A stretch of 6,987 nt of DNA from Flavobacteriaceae bacterium (GTDB lineage Bacteria > Bacteroidota > Bacteroidia > Flavobacteriales > Flavobacteriaceae): positions 1 through 6,987 of the forward strand of contig WFMU01000496.1 in assembly GCA_015488935.1 (NCBI GenBank), written 5' to 3'. The first letter of the stretch is position 1; the number at the start of each line of letters is the position of its first letter. Under the pieces are notes generated by a model. The model saw only the letters and a program-made list of their open reading frames with translations. It did not search any database and was not told the origin of the DNA. The position numbers were made by a program, and so were the translations under genes. Below, one piece after another: positions 1 to 5,004 of this stretch.

Positions 1-1
1 A

Positions 2-232
2 AAAGAAGCTGAAATTTTAAAAATGCTTGGTGTTTCAAAAAATAAAATAGTTAAACGTTCGGAAATTTTAATAGAAATATGGGGAGATAATGACTATTTT
101 AGCGGAAGAAGTTTAGATGTTTTTGTAAGTAAACTTAGAAAATATCTTCAAAAAGATAAGACCATCTCAATAGAATCTATTCCTTCTGTTGGTTTAATTT
201 TAAACACTAAACCAATAGAACAAAAACAATAA
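2..232 (+). CDS. Response regulator, C-terminal winged-helix DNA-binding domain (5' partial)
   Basis: This is the C-terminal 76 residues of an OmpR/PhoB-type response regulator; the reading frame is open to the left edge, so the receiver domain and true start lie outside the window. The fragment opens with KEAEILKML, matching the start of the Trans_reg_C winged helix. It continues with IVKRSEILIEIWGDNDYFSGRSLDVFVSKLRKYL, where the recognition-helix pattern (RSLDVFVSKLRKYL) is the form common in Bacteroidota regulators. Such proteins bind promoter DNA after phosphorylation by a partner histidine kinase, which is not visible here. The usual wing ending, GVGY/F-x-L, is replaced by SVGLIL at about residues 64-69 of the fragment. 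The short tail NTKPIEQKQ precedes a TAA stop. The Met at 23 is internal to the domain and is not a plausible start. Family assignment is firm; target genes cannot be inferred. Confidence 0.88.
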   Translation, partial: KEAEILKMLGVSKNKIVKRSEILIEIWGDNDYFSGRSLDVFVSKLRKYLQKDKTISIESIPSVGLILNTKPIEQKQ

Positions 233-436
233 ATTGTGCTAGATGAATCGAACAAAATTATTATACGTATCAGATTTTTAAATGGTGTAGAACGACCTAC
301 TAAACGTAGTTTCGCCAAGATCTTATTGTTTGATGCAATTTTTAATTCCAATCAAATATAAAAGATTAATGAAACAGTTAATATTGGTTTTAAAATTTTG
401 ATATGCATATTCAATTATAAAATTTATTTAAATTGT

Positions 437-458
437 TAAGTTTCTGTTCTAAGTTTCT
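437..458. repeat. Two 9-bp direct repeats, TAAGTTTCT
   Basis: TAAGTTTCT occurs at 437-445 and again at 450-458, a 13-nt period with a 4-nt spacer. The pair sits in non-coding DNA about 90 nt upstream of the weak ORF at 544. The spacing could suit a regulator dimer site or be a small duplication. In A+T-rich DNA chance is also possible, although a 9-mer containing G and C at this spacing is not common. Confidence 0.35.
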
Positions 459-543
459 CTTTTTTCGCCTTGCAGGCAACAATTTTATATCGTGCAGTTT
501 TAATTCACAATATAAAAACTATTACGTAAAATTAGGCTAAATA

Positions 544-693
544 ATGGATACATTCAATTATTGGGAATTTGTTTTAATCGTTTTTTATTACTTGCTTATT
601 ATTAGCAACAAAATTAGACATTCTATAAATACCAATTTAAGTACCATGATTTTTGAAAGTGCTTATAATAAGGTTTTGGATGTTTTTTATTAG
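544..693 (+). CDS. Possible 49-aa single-pass membrane peptide (weak)
   Basis: An ATG at 544 opens 49 codons ending at TAG (691-693). The product begins MDTFNYWEF and contains one hydrophobic run, FVLIVFYYLLIIS (about residues 9-21), followed by a basic patch NKIRH and a polar C-terminal half. That is the layout of a small single-pass inner-membrane protein. There is no Shine-Dalgarno sequence, but that is normal in Bacteroidota, and no TAnnTTTG promoter box stands upstream. I recognise no family. In DNA this A+T rich, TTT/ATT/TTA codons make hydrophobic stretches by chance, so this may not be a gene. It is listed because it is the only reasonable ORF in the gap. Confidence 0.2.
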   Translation: MDTFNYWEFVLIVFYYLLIISNKIRHSINTNLSTMIFESAYNKVLDVFY

Positions 694-724
694 ATTATGT
701 ATCCTTTTTTTGATATTATAAATT

Positions 725-1333
725 CTACAATCGAAATCCTACATTAAGATTTAATGCTGCATTATTAGCTTTCACAGATGTACAGCCTGAATCAGAATAA
801 AGACCTGTTCTTTCACATATTTCAATAACCGTATTAAAACCTTGATAATATTCAATTTCAACAAAAAATCTCGCAATATTAATACCAAATCCTATTTTAA
901 GTCCATAATCAAATTTTGATGGATCTCCAAAATCAAATACTTTTTTTGAAGTATTTACTAAAAAACCAAATTGAGGCCCAAATAACAAATATCGCCGTTT
1001 CCTATCATCATTAACTTTTATATCCAATGAAGTGTTTATATATGTTAATCTGTAGCGTATCGTTCCAAGGTTTAATCCAGAATATATTGTTTGAGTACTC
1101 CTATCACCTTGCATGGATAATGCTACTTTTGGTCTAAAACTAATCTTTTTAGAAAATTTATAATCATAAAGAACGCCAAATTGATACCCTAAGGATGGAG
1201 CTGGAACATTTTCTATTATTCCTTCTGTAAAAGTAGATGCTTTTACACCTCCAAATACAGCAAAATCAGATTGAGAGTAGGTCACTAAACCAATCATTAA
1301 TGCTAAACTTAAAACTATTTTTTTTATTTTCAT
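725..1333 (-). CDS. Secreted outer-membrane beta-barrel protein, PorT-like
   Basis: A 202-aa protein with a clear Sec signal peptide: MKIKKI, then the hydrophobic core VLSLALMIGLV, then TYSQ. Signal peptidase I probably cuts after Gln21, the common ...SQ site of Flavobacteriia. The mature part is alternating polar and hydrophobic strands with aromatic residues, for example SLGYQFGVLYDYKFSKKISFRPKVALSMQ (47-75), YLLFGPQFGFLVN (115-127) and KIGFGINIARFFVEIEYYQGF (146-166). It ends in the strand LNLNVGFRL. This is the pattern of the small 'outer membrane beta-barrel' (PorT/OMP_b-brl_2-type) family, predicted to sit in the outer membrane. Cys173 and Cys184 flank a likely extracellular loop and could form a disulfide. 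The gene starts 17 nt after the ABC-F stop on the same strand, which suggests co-transcription. No promoter box was seen in the gap, and the ligand or role is unknown. Confidence 0.85.
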   Translation of the reverse strand: MKIKKIVLSLALMIGLVTYSQSDFAVFGGVKASTFTEGIIENVPAPSLGYQFGVLYDYKFSKKISFRPKVALSMQGDRSTQTIYSGLNLGTIRYRLTYINTSLDIKVNDDRKRRYLLFGPQFGFLVNTSKKVFDFGDPSKFDYGLKIGFGINIARFFVEIEYYQGFNTVIEICERTGLYSDSGCTSVKANNAALNLNVGFRL

Positions 1334-1350
1334 TTTTTTTATAAATTATA

Positions 1351-3267
1351 TCATTCCAAACCCTCCAACGTTTCTACCAATTGTTCCCATTCACTTTCTA
1401 ATGTACGCACTTTCTTTTTCTTTGCTTGGTATGCATCAAAAAAGCCTTCTTTTTTAGAAACGGTATCGTAATCTTGTGCTAGTTCAATATCTAAATTTAC
1501 AATTTCTCTTTCTAGTTTAGAGATTTCATTTTCTACTTTACTTACTTTATTTTTTAGCTTTTTAATTGCTTTATCGTTTTCGTATTTTGCTTTATTGTCC
1601 GATTTATCTTTTTTAATAACTTCTTTTTTATTTAGTTTCTTTTCGGCTTCTCGCATATTTTCTAGTTTATGCGTTTCTAAATAGTAGTTGATATCACCTA
1701 AGTATTCTTTTATTTTATGATCTTTAAATTCATACACTTTTTCGGTTAAACCTTGTAAAAAATCTCTATCGTGCGATACTAATATTAGCGTTCCTTCGTA
1801 ATCTTGTAATGCTTTTTTTAGTACATTTTTAGAGGCAATATCTAAGTGATTGGTTGGCTCATCCATAATTAATACGTTAAATGGACTTAACAGCATTTTA
1901 CAAATTGCCAAACGATTTCGCTCACCTCCAGAGAGTACTTTTGCTTTTTTATCTACGGTATCTCCTCCAAATAAAAACGCGCCTAACATATCTCTTACTT
2001 TCATTCGATTAGAATCGGAAGAGGCATCTTCCATAATTTGCAACACGGTTTTTTCGCCATCTAAATATTCCGACTGATTTTGTGCAAAGTAGCCAATTTG
2101 TACATTATGTCCAGCTTTACATTGTCCTGCATAAGCTATTTCATTGACCATTATTTTGGCTAAGGTTGATTTTCCTTGTCCATTTTGACCAATAAACGCT
2201 AATCGTGCACCACGTTCTATTAATAGATTTACATCTTTTAAAACTTCTTTTTCGCCATAGGATTTTGCTAAATCTTCGATTTCAAATACAATTTTTCCAG
2301 GTGTTACGGATACAGGAAATCGTACTTTCATCACTGCATTATCATCTTGGTCTACTTCTATTCGCTCAATTTTATTTAATTTTTTAATAAGCGACTGCGC
2401 CATGGATGCTTTATTTGCTTTGGCTCTAAATTTATTGATTAAATCTTCGGTTCGTTTTATTTCTTTCTCTTGATTTTTTTGCGATTGCAATTGTTTTTCT
2501 TTGATTTCTGATCGCAATCCTAAATATCCTGTGTAGGACTTTTTAAAATCGTAAATCTGTCCTAAAGAAATTTCTATGGTTCTATTGGTTACATTATCTA
2601 AAAACATTTTATCGTGCGAAACCATCATTATAGCTCCAGTAAATCCTTTTAAAAAATTCTCGAACCAGATAATAGATTCTATATCCAAATGGTTTGTTGG
2701 CTCATCTAATAATAATATATCGTTGTTTTGCAATAGTAATTTTGCCAATTCGATACGCATACGCCATCCTCCTGAAAAGGTTTCGGTTAGACTATTAAAA
2801 TCTTCGGTAGAAAATCCTAATCCTTTTAATATTTTTTCGGTTTGTCCTTGGTAATTGTATCCTCCAAGTAATTCATAACGATGTTGTAAATCGTCTAAAT
2901 CATGCATTAACTGATGGTAATATTCGCTCTCATAATCGGTACGTTCTGCCAACTGTGTATTAATATCTTCTAGTTTTTTTTCGGTTTCGATAATTTCTTC
3001 AAATGCTTGGTACGATTCTTCTAAAACTGTTCTTCCGCCCTCAAAATCAATATCTTGTTTTAAAAATCCAATTTTAACATCTTTTTCAAAAGCAATAGTT
3101 CCTTTATCGTATTCTTGTTCTTTAGCAATAATTTTTAGTAAAGTCGATTTTCCCGCACCATTTTTACCAACCAAACCAATACGGTCTCCTGCTACAAGTT
3201 TAAATGTAATTCCAGAAAATAATTCTTCTCCTTGAAAAGAAACGGTTATGTTATGAGCATTAAGCAT
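1351..3267 (-). CDS. ABC-F family ATPase (YheS/Uup-like), ribosome-associated
   Basis: An intact 638-aa cytoplasmic protein with two ABC domains and no membrane segments, the hallmark of ABC-F. Domain 1 has Walker A GKNGAGKST (34-42), signature FSGGW (164-168), Walker B ILLLDEP (184-190, Glu189) and switch His218. Domain 2 has GQNGQGKST (360-368), LSGGE (445-449), VLIMDEP (465-471, Glu470) and His499. All catalytic residues are present. The inter-domain linker (about 240-325) contains the basic helical stretch FRAKANKASMAQSLIKKLNKIERIE typical of the P-site tRNA interaction motif. A Lys/Glu-rich coiled coil fills about 540-635. The length and the FSGGWRMR signature with its following DEPTNHLD-IESIIWFE match E. 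coli YheS (637 aa) better than EttA. ABC-F proteins act at the ribosomal E site to relieve stalled or non-productive translation; some give antibiotic resistance, but nothing here points to that. The ATG at 3267 fits the family N-terminus. It leads a probable two-gene unit with the barrel protein. Confidence 0.95.
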   Translation of the reverse strand: MLNAHNITVSFQGEELFSGITFKLVAGDRIGLVGKNGAGKSTLLKIIAKEQEYDKGTIAFEKDVKIGFLKQDIDFEGGRTVLEESYQAFEEIIETEKKLEDINTQLAERTDYESEYYHQLMHDLDDLQHRYELLGGYNYQGQTEKILKGLGFSTEDFNSLTETFSGGWRMRIELAKLLLQNNDILLLDEPTNHLDIESIIWFENFLKGFTGAIMMVSHDKMFLDNVTNRTIEISLGQIYDFKKSYTGYLGLRSEIKEKQLQSQKNQEKEIKRTEDLINKFRAKANKASMAQSLIKKLNKIERIEVDQDDNAVMKVRFPVSVTPGKIVFEIEDLAKSYGEKEVLKDVNLLIERGARLAFIGQNGQGKSTLAKIMVNEIAYAGQCKAGHNVQIGYFAQNQSEYLDGEKTVLQIMEDASSDSNRMKVRDMLGAFLFGGDTVDKKAKVLSGGERNRLAICKMLLSPFNVLIMDEPTNHLDIASKNVLKKALQDYEGTLILVSHDRDFLQGLTEKVYEFKDHKIKEYLGDINYYLETHKLENMREAEKKLNKKEVIKKDKSDNKAKYENDKAIKKLKNKVSKVENEISKLEREIVNLDIELAQDYDTVSKKEGFFDAYQAKKKKVRTLESEWEQLVETLEGLE

Positions 3268-3298
3268 ATTTTGTTACACAAGTTTTTGTTTATTCTAT

Positions 3299-3306
3299 TA
3301 TATTTG
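3299..3306 (+). promoter_or_regulatory. Candidate -7 box TATATTTG for the DUF983 gene
   Basis: TATATTTG is an exact match to the Bacteroidota -7 consensus TAnnTTTG and is followed by CA, as is common. It would give a transcript with a leader of roughly 100 nt before the ATG at 3415. The nearest upstream TTG (3271-3273) leaves a 25-nt spacer, a little longer than the usual 17-23, so the -33 element is weak. Confidence 0.4.
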
Positions 3307-3335
3307 CAAAGTTTTGTACGGTAATTTTTGTACAA
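3307..3335 (-). promoter_or_regulatory. Candidate promoter for the ABC-F/barrel unit
   Basis: Read on the minus strand, TTG (3335-3333) is followed after 18 nt by AAACTTTG (3314-3307). That is one mismatch from the Bacteroidota TAnnTTTG box, with a good -33 to -7 spacing. The start codon of the ABC-F gene lies about 40 nt downstream at 3267. The box abuts the oppositely oriented TATATTTG at 3299-3306. Direct repeats TTTTGTAC (3312-3319 and 3326-3333, 14 nt apart) overlap this element and might be a regulator site. Confidence 0.35.
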
Positions 3336-3414
3336 TTGCGAAAATAAATAAAAGTTTGCTCACCTAAAGGATTTGTGCAAATTTTTATTCACTTTTAACT
3401 ACTAACTAAAAAAC

Positions 3415-3834
3415 ATGTTTAAAAAAGGTTCTAAATTATATAGTATTTTTAATAATAAATGCCCAAGATGCCACGATGGCGATTTTTATGTGGATAAGAA
3501 TCCATTTCATCTAAAAAATATTTTGACTATTCATGATAAATGTGATAAATGTGGCTTAAAATACATGATGGAACCTTCTTTTTATCACGGTGCTATGTAT
3601 GTTTCTTATGGCTTGTCTGTGGCTACTTCTATTGCTACTTTTATTATCCTTACGCTTATTGGTATGGATTTAATGTGGCGTTTTATTGGTGTTGTTATTG
3701 CTTTAATCGTTTTAACTCCTTTTATGCTTAAGCTTTCGCGAATTATTTATATTAATATGTTTGTGAGCTTTGAGGAGAAGATTGGAGACGGAGGACGGGA
3801 GTTGGAAGACGGAAGTCGGATGTCCGAAGACTGA
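3415..3834 (+). CDS. DUF983 family membrane protein with zinc-ribbon-like N-terminus
   Basis: A 139-aa protein. The N-terminal 50 residues hold two CxxC pairs, CPRC (Cys16, Cys19) and CDKC (Cys43, Cys46), expected to bind one zinc ion. Next comes the family motif MEPSFYHGAMYVSYG (52-66). Two transmembrane segments follow at about 61-83 and 88-106, then LSRIIYINMFVSFEE, which is where DUF983 proteins normally end. The biochemical function of DUF983 is unknown; it is an inner-membrane protein widespread in Bacteroidota and Alphaproteobacteria. The ATG follows an A-rich leader (ACTAAAAAAC), normal for the phylum. The oddity is the C-terminus: residues from about Gly124 to Asp139 (GDGGRELEDGSRMSED) are translated from a 7-bp tandem repeat array, so this tail is probably not ancestral. 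The gene converges on the oxidoreductase and stops 45 nt before that gene's stop. Confidence 0.9.
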   Translation: MFKKGSKLYSIFNNKCPRCHDGDFYVDKNPFHLKNILTIHDKCDKCGLKYMMEPSFYHGAMYVSYGLSVATSIATFIILTLIGMDLMWRFIGVVIALIVLTPFMLKLSRIIYINMFVSFEEKIGDGGRELEDGSRMSED

Positions 3835-3880
3835 AGTTGGAAGACGGGAGACTGAAGTCGGAAGGCTAGAGGCTGGAGGC
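3784..3880. repeat. Heptanucleotide tandem repeat array, consensus KGAAGWC
   Basis: From 3790 to 3880 the DNA reads as 13 consecutive 7-bp units in unbroken register, preceded by a 6-bp unit GGAGAC (3784-3789). The commonest unit is GGAAGAC (3804, 3839), with variants such as GGAAGTC (3811), TGAAGTC (3853), CGAAGAC (3825) and TGGAGGC (3874). The fifth base is G in every unit. GAC-ending and GTC-ending units are interspersed, which creates small inverted repeats such as GACT-GA-AGTC (3850-3859) and TCGGA-TG-TCCGA (3816-3827). The plus strand is almost all G and A apart from the last positions of each unit, and G+C content is far above the surroundings. Two A+T-rich heptamers in the same register, TAAATAC and TAAATCT (3881-3894), may continue it. 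The array fills the convergent 3' junction and codes the end of the DUF983 protein. Confidence 0.9.
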
Positions 3881-4923
3881 TAAATACTAAATCTACTAAT
3901 ATCCGTTTCTTTATCTAAAGGCGTTTTATTTTCTATATGTAAGTAAAGACTTTTTGCCATGGTTGGTGCCAACATCACACCTCGTGTTCCTAATCCATTT
4001 AAAATAGCTAATTGTTTGTGTTTTGGATGTATTCCTAATAATGGTCGTCTATCTTTTACCGTTGGTCTTATTCCTGCAACATGATTTACAATGGTATATG
4101 GAGTATTTATGGTCATGTCTAACTTCATTAATAATTCCATTTCTCCTGCTTTAGACGGCTTTTGAGTTTTATCTTTCCAGTTAAATGTTGCTCCTACTTT
4201 GTATAAATCTTGTCCTAGAGGCAGTACAAAAACTGCTGCTTTTAGCAAATAATTTATCTGTAATTTTGGTGCATGTATGGTAATTAATTCTCCTTTTGCT
4301 TCGTTCATTGGTAAATAATTAAAAAACGGATTGTCTTTTAATCCAAAACCCTCACAAAAAACAATTTGTGTTGCTTTTATTTTTTTATAGCGAATTTTTA
4401 CCTCTCCTATTTCTAAGTCGTTATGATAAAATGTTTCTTTTTGTATCGTATTTTTTTCTTCTAAATATGCTGTATAATCTTTTAATAGTCTATTTACATC
4501 TAATTTTCCTGTATGTTTTAGTTTTCCGAAGCCAAAAGGTGCTATTATTTCTTTTTTTGTATTTGGAATTAATTTCACATCCATATACTCTGTTAAAAGC
4601 GGTTTATCACAAGCTGTAAACCAATTATTTTGTTCTTCTATGGATTTAAACACGCGATAAATAGGTACATCTTGAAGGTATTTTGCTTTAAATTTATCTT
4701 CTAATTTTTTAAAAAAAGGCAATGCTACTTGCAATTGTTTTGTACCATTCCAAACTGGCGTAAATCGCTTTAATATTACAGGATTATACATTCCTGCAGC
4801 TACTTTAGAGGAATTTTGCGATTCGTTTTCAAAAACAACATAGGCTTTATTGTTTTTTTCTAATATTTCTATAAATGCCAAACCTGCAAGACCTAAACCA
4901 ACAATAATATAATCTACTTCCAT
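3880..4923 (-). CDS. FAD-dependent oxidoreductase, DAO family (MnmC C-domain-like)
   Basis: A 347-aa, complete, cytoplasmic flavoprotein. The N-terminus MEVDYIIVGLGLAGLAFIEIL carries the Rossmann GxGxxG (Gly9, Gly11, Gly14) that binds FAD. Glu32 in VVFENES (29-35) is the expected ribose-binding acid at the end of strand 2. The C-terminal block has GIRPTVKDRRPLLG (284-297) and ILNGLGTRGVMLAPTMAKSL (307-326), the second FAD-contact region of the D-amino-acid oxidase/glycine oxidase superfamily. The 'G-x-RP..DRRP..G ... LG-x-RG...AP' pattern is close to the FAD domain of MnmC, which oxidatively removes the carboxymethyl group of cmnm5(s2)U34 in tRNA. That makes a stand-alone MnmC2-like role possible, but a small-molecule amine or amino acid oxidase is equally allowed. 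A TAnnTTTG box ends 4 nt before the ATG, supporting this start and independent transcription from the acylase gene 81 nt upstream. The stop codon lies at the edge of the heptamer array. Confidence 0.85.
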   Translation of the reverse strand: MEVDYIIVGLGLAGLAFIEILEKNNKAYVVFENESQNSSKVAAGMYNPVILKRFTPVWNGTKQLQVALPFFKKLEDKFKAKYLQDVPIYRVFKSIEEQNNWFTACDKPLLTEYMDVKLIPNTKKEIIAPFGFGKLKHTGKLDVNRLLKDYTAYLEEKNTIQKETFYHNDLEIGEVKIRYKKIKATQIVFCEGFGLKDNPFFNYLPMNEAKGELITIHAPKLQINYLLKAAVFVLPLGQDLYKVGATFNWKDKTQKPSKAGEMELLMKLDMTINTPYTIVNHVAGIRPTVKDRRPLLGIHPKHKQLAILNGLGTRGVMLAPTMAKSLYLHIENKTPLDKETDISRFSI

Positions 4924-4927
4924 AATA

Positions 4928-4935
4928 CAAAGGTA
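4928..4935 (-). promoter_or_regulatory. Candidate -7 box TACCTTTG, possibly leaderless, for the oxidoreductase
   Basis: On the minus strand TACCTTTG matches the Bacteroidota TAnnTTTG consensus and is separated from the ATG (4923) by only TATT. Transcription would begin at or within a base or two of the start codon, giving a leaderless mRNA. No TTG lies at the usual 17-23 nt upstream; the nearest (4948-4946) is only 10 nt away. The call therefore rests on the -7 box alone. Confidence 0.35.
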
Positions 4936-4969
4936 AGTTTTATAGCAACTAAATTTTAGAATGTGGTTA

Positions 4970-4988
4970 AATAAAATATATTTTTATT
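4970..4988. repeat. A/T-only inverted repeat downstream of the acylase gene
   Basis: AATAAAA (4970-4976) and TTTTATT (4982-4988) form a 7-bp stem around a 5-nt loop, about 16 nt after the acylase TAA on the minus strand. The stem has no G-C pair and no T-run directly following it on the minus strand. It is a poor intrinsic terminator, but it is the only inverted repeat seen in this 81-nt gap. Confidence 0.25.
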
Positions 4989-5004
4989 CAAAAAAATTAA
5001 ATGT

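Larger units (their letters stand above)
233..724. other. Gene-poor A+T-rich intergenic stretch
   Basis: About 490 nt between the regulator stop and the convergent barrel-protein stop, with no recognisable gene. After the regulator TAA the same frame stays open for 42 more codons to a TAA at 359-361, including the protein-like string FLNGVERPTKRSFAKILLF; no family is recognised. Further right are a 9-bp direct repeat (437-458), a small G+C-containing hairpin GCCT-TGC-AGGC (467-477), a palindrome TTACGTAA (522-529) and a weak 49-codon ORF (544-693). No tRNA, transposase or strong terminator was found. It may be simple intergenic DNA or the eroded remains of a lost gene. Confidence 0.6.

Noticed and set aside
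245..253. GTTCGATTC on the minus strand, like a tRNA T-loop
   Set aside because: The flanks do not pair as a T-stem, and no acceptor, D or anticodon arm can be built around it.
148..351. Minus-strand ORF of 67 codons opposite the regulator's 3' end
   Set aside because: It overlaps the coding part of a clear response-regulator domain on the other strand, shows no known family, and has no promoter or leader signals.
467..477. GCCTTGCAGGC as an intrinsic terminator for the response regulator
   Set aside because: The stem is only 4 bp, no T-run follows it on the plus strand, and it lies more than 230 nt after the stop codon.
1351..3267. ABC-F gene as an antibiotic-resistance determinant
   Set aside because: The FSGGW signature, full-length C-terminal coiled coil and YheS-like length point to a housekeeping ABC-F, and no resistance-type context is present.
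3784..3880. Tandem array as a CRISPR
   Set aside because: The units are 7 bp and contiguous, with no spacers and no cas genes nearby.
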